Below are positions 23,939-34,200 of a stretch of 35,565 bases of DNA, piece by piece. The stretch lies in contig NZ_RAWI01000052.1 of assembly GCF_003612125.1 (NCBI RefSeq), positions 1 to 35,565 of the forward strand. Reading direction: 5' to 3'. Each line of letters opens with the position of its first letter. Position 1 is the first letter of the stretch. Source of the DNA: Corallococcus praedator. Its GTDB lineage: Bacteria > Myxococcota > Myxococcia > Myxococcales > Myxococcaceae. A program made the translations under genes and the position numbers. Under the pieces are notes generated by a model. It was not told where the DNA came from, did no database searches, and saw only the letters and a program-made list of their open reading frames with translations.

Positions 23939-25438
23939 TCAGGGAGGTACGACGGCCGCGCGCTGCACCTGGGACACCCCGGGCAGCGTGGGCGCGGGGT
24001 TGAGCGCTTGAATCAGCATCGCGCGCAGGGCCTGCGTGAGGTCCTCGCCCGGAGCGATCGCTCCAGCGGGCGCGCCCAGCAGCGGCGAGGGCACCTCCGT
24101 GCCCACCACCACGATGGGAATGCGGACCTCCCACGCCAGGTAGTGCGCCAGCTTCACCGCTGGCTCCGAGGAGTCCATCAACAACGCACCGATGGCGCCC
24201 GCGCTGAACGGACGCCACAAGGGACGCGCGGCCTCCGCGGGCGGCAGCACGCAGAAGTCCACGTTCAACACATCGCTGAGCTCCAGCCGCCCCAGCGTCC
24301 CGAAGCCGCTCTTCACCGCCGTCGGATCCGCTGACAGCGCCTCCAGCCCCGGCACCCTCGCCAGGATGCGCCGCGCCGCGGAAGAGCCGCTGCCGCACAC
24401 GAACACCTTCGCCGTGGCCACCCGCGCGGGGGCCCGCGTGCGCAACAGGCGGCCTCGCAACGCGTGCACCTCCGCCGCGCCAATGAGGTCGCCCGCGCCC
24501 AGGTTCTGGCCTTCGCTCTCCGTCGGCCGCGCCACGCCCTTCTGGAGCAGCGTGGACAGCACGCCCAGCACCTCCATGTCCGTGGCGGGCGCCAGGTCCA
24601 GCACCTCGCCCAGGGCACGCGGCTGGCGCAGCAGCTCCATCACCTGCGCCGTCACCGGGTGCTGCGCTTCGGAAAGGTCCACCTCCGGCGCGAGCATCAG
24701 CCGCGTGTGACGCGGCGGCAGGTTCGGCAACAGCCGGTTCACCTCGTCCGACTGCCGCATGCCTTCAAGCAGCGCGTCGTCCATCGCGCGGTTGATGCGC
24801 GGCCGGGCCGCGTTCATGCCGGGCGTGAACGTGAAGTTGCCCTCCGTCCACGACAACAGCCGGAACAGCGCCTTCTCCCCTTCCACCCTCCCCAGCCGCG
24901 CGTTCACCGTGCGGCCATCAGAGACGGTGATCTCCCCGCGCTCCGAACCGCGCTCCAGCGACAGCCGGCCGTTGCGCTTGTTCATGCCCAATATCTGCAT
25001 GAGGTCCGGGATGCTGAGCTGGCTGAGCGACCCTTCGATTTCCTGCTGCTCGCTCTTGAGGTCCTTGGCCGCTTCATTGCGCCGGAAGATGTGCTCGATG
25101 CGGCTGAGCACCTCGTCCAGGTTGAAGGGCTTGCGCAGCATGCCGTCGCGCGGGCCCCGCGCCCGGTCCGTGTCCATGCTGGACGTGGTGAGCACCACCG
25201 GGATGTCTTCGGTGCGCGGGTTGGTGCGAAGAATCTGCACGAACGTGCGCGCGTCCAGCAGCCGGCATGCCTCGTCGAAGAGCGTCAGGTCCGGATGCCG
25301 GAGCACCGCGACCTCCAGCGCCCGCGAGCCGTCCGGCGCGTAGTGCACCTGGTAGCCCTTGGTCCTGAGCGCCCGCGACAGCGCGCGCACGGAGTCGAGG
25401 TCGGGGTCTGCGATGAGGATCTTCCGCACCTGGGCCAC
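23939..25438 (-). CDS. Receiver-PATAN (DUF4388) protein with degenerate GTPase-like C terminus
   Basis: The 499-residue cytosolic signalling protein has a receiver domain at 1-118 with acidic pocket (D11, D13), D55 in LTLFDEACRLLDA and K103 in LRKPF. D55 is present, but the usual MP after it is replaced. A PATAN/DUF4388 domain (about 134-240, GSLSQLSIPDLMQILGMNK) follows. The C-terminal part (about 340-490) begins VFVCGSGSSAARRIL, which resembles a P-loop but has no Lys, and ends in a strand IPIVVVGTE. It starts with GTG at 25438 (GGAG eight bases upstream), 18 bases after the preceding gene, as last gene of the dapF operon. A signalling adaptor role is inferred. Confidence 0.82.
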   Translation of the reverse strand: MAQVRKILIADPDLDSVRALSRALRTKGYQVHYAPDGSRALEVAVLRHPDLTLFDEACRLLDARTFVQILRTNPRTEDIPVVLTTSSMDTDRARGPRDGMLRKPFNLDEVLSRIEHIFRRNEAAKDLKSEQQEIEGSLSQLSIPDLMQILGMNKRNGRLSLERGSERGEITVSDGRTVNARLGRVEGEKALFRLLSWTEGNFTFTPGMNAARPRINRAMDDALLEGMRQSDEVNRLLPNLPPRHTRLMLAPEVDLSEAQHPVTAQVMELLRQPRALGEVLDLAPATDMEVLGVLSTLLQKGVARPTESEGQNLGAGDLIGAAEVHALRGRLLRTRAPARVATAKVFVCGSGSSAARRILARVPGLEALSADPTAVKSGFGTLGRLELSDVLNVDFCVLPPAEAARPLWRPFSAGAIGALLMDSSEPAVKLAHYLAWEVRIPIVVVGTEVPSPLLGAPAGAIAPGEDLTQALRAMLIQALNPAPTLPGVSQVQRAAVVPP

Positions 25439-25456
25439 GCTCTGGGCTCCGCTTCG

Positions 25457-27307
25457 TCAGTAGGGCTGCAGGTCGTATTCGGCCTGCAGCTTGGAGATGA
25501 GCCCGTCCACCACCGCGGTGTCCGAGGTGTGGAACCCCCACGTCGCGCCACGCCCGCGCCGCTGGATGAGCGCGTACGACGCACTCTCCGACAGCCAGAG
25601 GATGAACTCGTGGCGCGACACCCGCTCGTCGCCCTCCAGGAACACCGGCGTGAGCGCGGGATGTGACTCCAAATCCACGCGCCGGCCCAACAGGTAGATG
25701 CGCGACGACAGGTCCGGCGGCGCCTGCTCCAGGCCCACAGCCAACGGCAGGTCCGCGCGGATCTCCGGACCGCCCACGTAGAGCAGTCCGCGCGAGCCCG
25801 GGTCGCGCACCAGCTCGCGGGCAATCTCCACCTGGAGCTCGTCGAAGAGCACGTCCGCCACCTTGCCCCGACGGCTGGGTTCGGCCCGGTCGTCCGTGGG
25901 CAGGCGCGGGCTGTTGGGCGTGCCCAGCAGCAGGTCCACCTCGTCCCAGAACGGCAGCCCGTCCAGCATCAGCCGGCGCTGGAGCGACGCGCGGCGCTCG
26001 TCCATCCGGCGGCGGCAGCGGTGCACCAGCTCGTCGAAGTCCTCGCCGTCCTTGGGGAAGGTGCTCGCTCCGCCCACCAGCGCCAGGGGCAGGCGCTGCT
26101 CCACGTCCTGCACCTCCGGCTCGTCGCGCACCGCCGCCACGGCGCGGCGCACGAACATCATCGCGCCGAAGAAGTCCGTCTCCGGCAGGAGCAGGTAGAA
26201 CTCCTGGTCGCTCGCCTTCGCGATGACGTCCGAGTCGCGGATGATCTTGCTGAGCGCCTTGATGATGCCGCGCACCGCCTTCTTCGCCTCCGACGCCCCC
26301 AGCCGCACGCGCACCAGCGGCAGGTTGTCGATGCTGAAGGTGAGCAGCGAGAACGTGCGCCCGTACCGCCGCGCCTTGTAGATCTCCTTGGACGCGTAGT
26401 CGGTGAAGTAGCTCAGGTTGTACGCGGCGGTGTCGCGGTCGCGCAGGCCCAGGCGCTGGAGCGCGAGCAGCTTGCGGCCGTTCTTCACCCCCACCGCGGC
26501 GAAGTCCGCCAGCACCTTCGCGTCGCGCGTGTGCTCCGCGCGGAAGTCCCCGGTGAGCGGATCCGACAACTGCGCCAGGCCCATCACCTCGCCCGCGGCC
26601 ACCAGCGGCACGTAGAGCACCGTGGAGCGCTCGTCGCGCGCGAGCCACGGCAGGGCTTCTCGCAGTCGCAGGGACAGCGGCCCCTCCGGGCTCATCTTCT
26701 CCGGCAGGAACTGCTTGTCGAGCAGCCCCCGGTACGAGCGCAGCCCCAGGTCCCCCCGGTCGTCCACCACCCACAGCGCGGCGCTCTGCGCGTCGCACAC
26801 CGAACCCAGGTCCGCGATGACGCGCTCCTGGAGCCATTCCAAATCCGGATGGGACAACAGCTCCAGGCACCGCTGCTGGAGGTTGTGGAAGCGGGCGAAC
26901 TCCAGGTTTTCATCCTGGAGCCGCGAGCGTTCGTGCCGCAGTTGGGCGCGCTCCATGGCGCGGTCCACCGCGAGCAGCAGGTCCGCCTCTTCGATGGGCT
27001 TGGTGAGGCAGTCCGCCACGCCCAGGCGCAGCGCGACCTCCGAGCCCTGCACGTCGGTGCGGTGGCTGACGAGGATGACCTCCTGCTCCGGATCGCGTTC
27101 CCGCAGGCGGGACGTGAGCGCGAAGCCGTCCACGCCGGGCATCACCACGTCGGTGAGGACCAGGTCGAACGTGGCCCGGGCCACCTCCTCCAGCGCGAGG
27201 GTGGCGTTCTCCACGGCGACCACGCGGTGCCCGCGCTGCGACAGCAGGTCCGTGGCGAGTTGTCGGAAGAACAGGTCGTCGTCGACGACGAGGATGGGAC
27301 CAGCCAC
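25457..27307 (-). CDS. Receiver-GAF-degenerate GGDEF response regulator
   Basis: The 616-residue protein has a well-conserved receiver domain at 1-120 (D9-D11, phosphoacceptor D53 in LTDVVMPG, K103 in LTKP). A coiled linker follows, then a GAF domain (about 150-285) and a GGDEF-like domain (about 290-430), where the active-site loop reads SDQEF (366-370) instead of GGDEF. The loss of both glycines predicts no diguanylate cyclase activity. An unassigned C-terminal domain fills 470-616 (IYLLGRRVDLESHPALTPVF). The GTG start at 27307 is the only start before the receiver strand. It is third in the operon, 33 bases after dapF. It may bind c-di-GMP or act purely by protein contact. Confidence 0.88.
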   Translation of the reverse strand: MAGPILVVDDDLFFRQLATDLLSQRGHRVVAVENATLALEEVARATFDLVLTDVVMPGVDGFALTSRLRERDPEQEVILVSHRTDVQGSEVALRLGVADCLTKPIEEADLLLAVDRAMERAQLRHERSRLQDENLEFARFHNLQQRCLELLSHPDLEWLQERVIADLGSVCDAQSAALWVVDDRGDLGLRSYRGLLDKQFLPEKMSPEGPLSLRLREALPWLARDERSTVLYVPLVAAGEVMGLAQLSDPLTGDFRAEHTRDAKVLADFAAVGVKNGRKLLALQRLGLRDRDTAAYNLSYFTDYASKEIYKARRYGRTFSLLTFSIDNLPLVRVRLGASEAKKAVRGIIKALSKIIRDSDVIAKASDQEFYLLLPETDFFGAMMFVRRAVAAVRDEPEVQDVEQRLPLALVGGASTFPKDGEDFDELVHRCRRRMDERRASLQRRLMLDGLPFWDEVDLLLGTPNSPRLPTDDRAEPSRRGKVADVLFDELQVEIARELVRDPGSRGLLYVGGPEIRADLPLAVGLEQAPPDLSSRIYLLGRRVDLESHPALTPVFLEGDERVSRHEFILWLSESASYALIQRRGRGATWGFHTSDTAVVDGLISKLQAEYDLQPY

Positions 27308-27340
27308 GGCGCTCGGGGGAGAAGGGAGGAAACGCGAAGG

Positions 27341-28192
27341 TTATCGGGCCCTTGGAAGGGCTACAACGCCTTCGAAGACGAAGGCGACCGGACCGCGCAG
27401 TCGGATGTCGGACAGGTCGTCCGGAACACGGATGCGCAGATCGCCGCCCGGCAGGGTGACGCGCAGCCAGGCATTGCCCGGCAGGCGCTTCGCCAGCACC
27501 GCCGCCACCGCGGAGGCGCACGCGCCCGTGCCGCAGGCCTGGGTGAGGCCACAGCCCCGCTCCCAGACGACGACGGTGAGACCGTCCTCGTCCACGCGCA
27601 CGAACTCCACGTTGGTGCGGTCCGGGAAGGCCGGGTGCCGCTCCAGGCCCGGCCCCAGGCGCTCGGCGTCCTCCAGGGGCTGATCCAGGAGCACCAGGTG
27701 CGGGTTGCCCATGTTCACGGCGGTGCCACGCAGCTCCGGGTGTCCGGGCACGGGCGCGGCCACGAAGGGCTGCCCCGTCGTCCCCGAGGGCAGGTTCGCG
27801 GCCACCAGCCGCGCCGGGCCCATGGAGATGTCCACGCCCACCACGCCGCCGTCGCCGTAGCCGGGCTCGCAGGTGAGCACGCCCGCCCCCGTCTCCACGT
27901 CGAGCAGCGCGGGGTGTTCTCCGGATTGATCCACCAGATACTTCACCGCACAGCGCAGGCCGTTGCCGCACATCTCCGCGATGCTGCCGTCGGCGTTGTG
28001 GACGACCATGCGCGCCATCCCCCGGGTGGAGGGGAGGAGGGCCAGCACGCCGTCCGCGCCGATGCCCCGGCGCCGGTCGCACAGCCAGCGCGACTGTTCA
28101 GCGGTGATGTCCACGCCCGTGCGACGGCGGTCCAGGACGACGAAGTCGTTGCCCAGGCCGTGGTACTTGAAGATGCGTTCGCGTGCGTCCAC
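27341..28192 (-). CDS. dapF: Diaminopimelate epimerase
   Basis: The 283-residue enzyme converts LL- to meso-diaminopimelate for lysine and peptidoglycan synthesis. Both catalytic cysteines are present: C75 in MCGNGLRC and C220 in ACGTGACAS. The substrate motifs KYHGLGNDFVV (9-19), GADG, NMGNPH (160-165) and ERGCGLTQ are intact. It uses a GTG start at 28192 with no clear Shine-Dalgarno, 24 bases after the giant coiled-coil gene, so it is probably translated from the same mRNA. It is the only metabolic enzyme in the four-gene operon. No other lysine gene is nearby. Confidence 0.95.
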   Translation of the reverse strand: MDARERIFKYHGLGNDFVVLDRRRTGVDITAEQSRWLCDRRRGIGADGVLALLPSTRGMARMVVHNADGSIAEMCGNGLRCAVKYLVDQSGEHPALLDVETGAGVLTCEPGYGDGGVVGVDISMGPARLVAANLPSGTTGQPFVAAPVPGHPELRGTAVNMGNPHLVLLDQPLEDAERLGPGLERHPAFPDRTNVEFVRVDEDGLTVVVWERGCGLTQACGTGACASAVAAVLAKRLPGNAWLRVTLPGGDLRIRVPDDLSDIRLRGPVAFVFEGVVALPRAR

Positions 28193-28216
28193 GGGACCAA
28201 GTGTAGACGGCCGGCG

Positions 28217-31200
28217 TTATTCGCGCTCGCCGACCTTCTTGGGCGGGGTCGGAAGGTCCAGCGCGGGCATGGACCTGCGCGAGGGCGTGGGGGCGGCGGG
28301 CCCGCTGGCGCGGCGCAGCTCGGCCAGCTCCGCCTCCCGGGCGGCCAGCTGGTCCTGCATGGTCTCCACGTGGGCCTGGAGGACCTCCATCTCGGCGGCC
28401 ATCTCCAGCACGGCCTCGGGGGGCTGTCCGGACGAGGAAGCCTTCGACTCCTCCAGCGCCTGGACCAGCGTCTCGCGCTCCGTCTCCAGGGCTTCCAGCC
28501 GGGCCTGCTGTTCGCGGATCCGGGCGGTGAGCTGGTCGCGTTCGGCGCGCTCGGCGTCCAGGATGCGCGCGGCGTCCAGGGCCGCTGTCTCCAGCGAGGT
28601 GGCGCGGCCCTCCAGGCGGACGCGGGCGGCCCGGGCGACCGTCAGGTCAGACTGGATGCGTTCGCGTTCGGAGGCCATGGCGGTGCGCTCGGTGTCGGCG
28701 CGGCGGGCCTGGGCCTCGGCGTCGGCGGCGGCCTGGGACAGGGCGGCCACGCGCGACTCCAGCGCGGCCTGTTCGGAGCGAGCGTCCGCGAGCGCCGTGG
28801 AGAGACGGGCCTCCAGGGCGGAGAGGGCTTCGCGCGTCTGGTCGCCGGCCTGCGCGAGGCGGGCTTCCAGTTCGGCTTGATGCGTCTGGGCGCGGGCCAG
28901 CGCTTCCGCGAGCCGGGCCTCGTGTTCCGCCCTTCCCGCCTCCGCCTGCGTGGTGAGGTCCGCGAGCCGGGCTTCCAGCTCCGCCCTCTCCGTGCCGGCC
29001 TGCGAGGTGACTTCGGAGAGACGCACCTCCAGCTCCGCCTTGTCGGAGCCGGCGCTGGCGAGGCGCGCTTCCAGGTCGGTCTTCTCCTGCTCCGCGCGGG
29101 CGGAAATATCCGCGAGCCGGGCCTCGAACACGGCCTGTTCTTCCTGGGTGCGCGCGGCGACGGCGGCGAGCTCTGCCTCCAGTCGGACCTGCTCGGTGCT
29201 CGCGAGCGAGAGCGCGTCCTGGGCCCCGCGAGCCTGGGCCGCGACCTCGGCTTCGCGTTCCTCCAGGGCCCGGGCGAGCTGCTGCTCCAGGGTGGAGGCG
29301 CGCGCGTTCTCGTTCCGCGCGGTCTCCGTGAGCCGGGCCGCGTCGGCGCGGGCGGTCTCCAGTTCGGCGCGCAGGGCTTCGAGGGCGGTCCGCTCCGCTT
29401 CGAGCGAGGACTCCAGGTTCGTGGCCTTGCCCGCGAAGCGCCGCGCGGTTTCCAGCTGCACCACGAGCAGCTCCGCGTGTTCGCGCGTGGCGGCGAGCCG
29501 GTCACTGGCGTCCGTCAACTCCGCTTCCAGCCGGCCGACCTGCTGTCCTCGTTCGTGCAGCGCGCCGTGGGCGCGTTGCAGCTCGGAGCCCAGGCGCATG
29601 AGTTCCTTTTGCGCGGCGCCCAGCTGCGCGGTGTCCCCGCGCACGGTCGCCAGTTCCTGTTCCCTCAGTGCGAGCTGTTCGCGCACCTCGTCCAGGTCCT
29701 GCTGCTGACGCTCGGCCCGGGAGAGCGCGCCTTCCATCTGCGCTTCCATGGACACGCGCAGGGCACCGGCCTCGCGCAACTCCTGCTCGCGCGTGGACAG
29801 CGTTTCCATGAGGCGCGTTGCCCTGGCTTCGGCCTCGCGCGCTGCTTCCTGCGACTGAGCGCCTTCCTCGAACCGGGCCTCGGCGCTGCGACGGGCGGCC
29901 TCCGCCTGCGCGAGCGAATCCTCCAACGCCCCCAGGTTGGCGGTTTCGGCGGCGAGCCGGAACTCCACTTCCGTCAGCGAAGCTTCCAGTTCGGCGCGGC
30001 GCGCGGTCTCGGAGGCGGACCGCTTCTCCGCTGCCGCCAGCGCCTGCTCCAACGTGGAGAGTCGAGCGACCTCCGAGGCATACCGCGTCTCCGCATCCGC
30101 CAGCGCCTGCTCCAACGTGGAGAGTCGCGCGGTCTCGGAGCCCTGGCGGGCTTCAGCGTCCGTCAACGACGCTTCAAGCTCGGCGCGGCGCGCGGCCTCT
30201 TCGGCATGGCGGGCTTCGGCGTCCGTCAACGACGCTTCAAGCTCGGCACGACGCGCGGCCTCCTCGGCGTGGCGCGCTTCGGCTTCCGTCAACGACGCTT
30301 CAAGCTCGGCACGACGCGCGGCCTCCTGCGCCTGTCGTGATTCTGCTTCCGCGAGCGACTGCTCCAACGAAGCGAGCCGCGTGGTTTCGGAGGCAAGCCG
30401 GGCCTCCGCGTCCGCGAGGGCCTGCTGCATCTCGGACAGGCGCGCGGCTTCGGCGGCGTATCGCGACCCGGTGTCCGACAGCGACGCTTCCAGTTCGGCA
30501 CGGAGCGCGGTCTCGGTGGCCTGACGGGCCTCGGCTTCCGCCAGGCGCGCGCGCAGGGCTTGAGCCTCGACGCGCTCCTGTGTGAGCGACTGCTCCGCTT
30601 CGGACAAGCGCTCACGCTGCGCCGTGGACTCCCCGCGCAGGGTCTCCAGCTCCGCGCGAAGTGCGGCCACGGCCTCGCGTGCCTCCACGAGCGCGGCCTC
30701 GTCCTTCGTACGCGCCTCGCGTTCGCGGGCCTCCTGCGTGCGGGCGTCGTCCAGCGAGGACAGCGCCTCCACTTCGGACCGTCGCGCCTCGGTGAGTTCC
30801 GCGCGCAGCTCCCGCAGCGCCATGTCCTGGGCCGCCTGCGCCTGCTTCGCCTCCGCCAGCGCGGCGCGGGCCTCCACCAGGGCCTGCGCGCTCGCCTGGG
30901 CTTCTTCCGAAGCGGTCGCCAGGGCCTTCTCGTGCGACTGACGCAGGTCCAGCAGCGCGGCTTCGTTCGCACGCTGCGACTCGGTGAACGCGGCCTGGAC
31001 CTCCGTCAGCGTCTGACGCGTGTGCTCGAACGCGGCCTCGGTGGACAGCCGCGCGGCGCGGGTCGTCGCCAGGTCCGCTTCCAGCTCACTCCGAGCTTCG
31101 AGGGTCGAGGCCAGCGACACCTCGACACGGGCCAGCACGGCACGCTCCTCATCGAGCGAGGCCTGAACCGAGGCGAGGGTCGCCCCGGCCTTCGTGCGCA

Positions 31201-34200
31201 GGGACCGCTCTTCCTCGATCGCCGTCGCGGACTCTTCCTTGAAGCGGGCGAGCGACTCCTCCAGGCGGACACGCTGCGCGCGCTCCTCCTCCAGGACCGT
31301 GCGAGCGACGCCCAGCGCGGCATCCAGCCGGAGCCGGTCCGCTTCCAGCGCGCTCTGCGCCTCGGACCACGAGGACTCCGACCCTTCCAGGCGCGTGCGG
31401 AGGGCGCGCTCGGCGTCCAGCGACTCCTGCACGCTCGCGAGGGCCACCTGCGCGCGGGCCTGCTGCTCGCGCTCCGACAGCAACTGGGCCTGGGTGTCGG
31501 CGAGCGCCGCTTCCCAACGGGCGCCCCGCTCCTGTTCGGCGGTCAGCGACTCCCGCACCTGCGCCAGGGCCTGCCGCGCCGAACGCAGTTCATCCTGGGC
31601 GGAGCCCAGCGCCGTCTCCACCTCTTGCCGCTGGGCGCGCTCCGTCGCGAGCGACTGTTCCACCGCGTCCAGCTTCGCCTGCGTGGCGTCGAGCGAGGCC
31701 TGCATCGAGGCCCGGGCCTGCTGCTCCCGCGCGAGGTCGTCCTGGATCAGCTTCGACAGGGCCTCCGCGTCGGACAGCTCCTGACGCACGGTCCGGAGGG
31801 CAGCCTCCAGCTCCGCGTTGCGACCCACGGCGTCTTCACGGGCCTGATTCGATTCCGCGAGCCGGGCACCGTGTTCCCACACCTCGCGGGCCAGGGCATC
31901 ACGGGCCTCGGAGAGGGCCAGTCGCAGGGTCTCGCCTTCGGAGCGAGCCGCCTGGAGTTCCTGCGTGGCACGCGCCTCCGCTTCGGCGAGCGTGCGTTCC
32001 GCTTCGGCACGCGCATCCTGGAGTCCCTGCGCGAGCCGGGCGGCGGCCTCGGCGCGAACATCCGAGAGCACCTGCTCCGTCTGGCCGCTCGACTCGGCGC
32101 GGGCCTCCGCGAGCACCTGGGCCACCCGAGCATCCGCATCAGCACGGACCGCGGCCAGGGCCTGGGCCGCGCGGGCCTCCGCCTCCTCAAGGGAACGGGC
32201 CTGCTGGGCCTCCGTCTCCGCACGTACTTCCGCAACCGCACGGGCCTGCTCGGCCTCCGCCTCCGCACGCACTTCCGCGAGCGCACGTGATTGCTGCGCC
32301 TCCGCGTCCGCGAGCACCTGGGCCACGCGGGCCTCAAGTGCACGAACCTGGGCCTCCGCCTCCGCACGCACTTGCGCGAGAGCACGGACCGCACGGGCCT
32401 CTGCCTCCTCAAGAGCCTGGGCCTGCTGGACCTCCGCCTCCGCGAGCGCTTCCGCGAGGGCACGGGCCGCGCGGGCCTCGACCTCCTCGATCTTCAGCCC
32501 TTCGAGAATCTCCGCGTCCGCAAGCGCCCGGGCTGACTCCGCCTGGGCCTCGGCCAGGGCCTGCGTCCACCGGGCCTCCGCGTCGGCGAGCGCCGCATCC
32601 CGCCCAGCCTGCGTCTCGGTCAGGGCGCTCGCACGTTGGGCCTCCGCTTCCGCCAGCGCACGCGAAAGCCGGGCCTCCGCGTCGGCCTGGGCCTCGGTGA
32701 GCACGCGCTGGCGCTCCGCCTCCGCTTCCTCCAACGCCCGCTCGACCGCCGCGGCCTCCTCCGCCCGGGCCCGCGCGAGGGCCTCCGTCAGCTCGGACTC
32801 CGCCGCCGCCAACGCCCGCGCGAGCCGCGCCTCCTCCTGCTCGCGGGCCTCCGCCAGCGCGCGTTCCTGCCGCCCATCCGCATCCGAGTGCGCGGCGGCC
32901 AGGGCGTTCGTCACCCGTTCGTTGGCCTCGGCGCGAGCCTCCGCCAGCGCATCCTCCAACCGCGCCTGCGCCTGGGCCCGCTCCGCGTCGATGGCCTGCA
33001 CGAGCGCGGCCTCCACCCGGACGCGCTCCGTCTCCGCCGCCGCCAGCCGCTGCCCCGCCACATGCTGCGCGGACTCGACGCGCTTCTGCTCCGCCTCCAG
33101 CGTCTCCAGCCGCTGCTGCGCCGCGTGGAGCGCCTCTTCCAGGCGGGCCGCCAGCGCGCGCGCCGCCGCCTCGGACTGGGCCTGTCCTTCCAGGTCGCGC
33201 CGCAGCCGGCCTTCCGACTCGCGCGCGGAGATCAGCTCCGTCTCCAGCCCCCGCAGCGCGGCCTCGCGCTCCAACAGCCGCGCCTCCGCGTCCTTGCGAG
33301 CCCCGTCCGCCGAGTGCATCCGCTGCTGGGCATCCGCGAGCTCCCGCCGCGCCCGCGCCAGCTCCGCTTCCCTCACCGGCACCGAGTCGCCCGCCGCCCG
33401 CGCCTGGTCCTGCGCGCGCGCCAGCTCCGACTTCAGGTGCTCCACCGCCGCCAGCGCCGTGGAGTACTGCTCCGCGATGCGCAGCTCCCGCTCGCGCGCC
33501 GCCTCCGCCTGCCTGCGCCGGTCGTCGGCCCCGTCCTGCGCGCGCTCCGCCGCCAGCCGGTCGCGCTCCCGGTCGATGCGCAGCGCCCCCAGCTCGTCCT
33601 GGAGCGTGCGCAGCTCCGTGTACGCCTGCGTCAGCCGCTCGCGAGCCTCATCCAGCGAGGCCGCCGTCTCCTCGCGCCGCGCGCGCTCCAGCCGCAGCGT
33701 CTCCTGCGCCGCCAGCGCCTGCACGCCCGCGTCCGCCTGCGCGCGCTGCGCGGCCTCCACCTCCAGCCGCTGCGCCGTCAGCCGCCGGTCCGCGTCCGCG
33801 ATGCGCTCCGTCGCGACCTGCAACTCCAGCTCGCGCCGCCGCAGCCGGCTGCTCAGGTCGTCCCGCTCGCGCGCGGACTCCACCGTGCCCCGAGCGGTCT
33901 CCAGTTGCGCCGTCAGCCGCGCCATGTCCTGACGCGCGCCCTCCAGCGCCGGCTTGAGCGCGACGACCTCCGCCTCCCGGTCGCCCACCTCCGCGCGCAG
34001 CTTGGACACCGCGTCCTTCAACCTTCCGGCGCGCTCCTCCCACGTCTTCGCCCGGACGGCGATCTCATCCAGCTTGCCGCGCGTGAAGGCCAGCGGCTCC
34101 GGGGGCAGCTGCACCCACGTGGGGTCCACCACCCGCGCCGGCTCCAGGCCCGCCATCACCACGAAGTACGCCGCCTCGCTGTGCCGCACGAGCGAGCCGT

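Noticed and set aside
26021-30340. Plus-strand open frame of 1439 codons
   Set aside because: It runs antisense through the response regulator, dapF and coiled-coil genes, whose protein motifs are clear. The repetitive look is inherited from the 63-bp coding repeats.
29876-30568. 63-bp tandem repeats as a CRISPR or minisatellite
   Set aside because: The units abut without unique spacers, stay in frame and encode three heptads each, so they are coding repeats.
31965-33932. Serine/alanine-rich plus-strand open frame of 655 codons
   Set aside because: It is antisense to the coiled-coil region; Ser and Ala runs are the complement of Glu/Arg/Ala codons.
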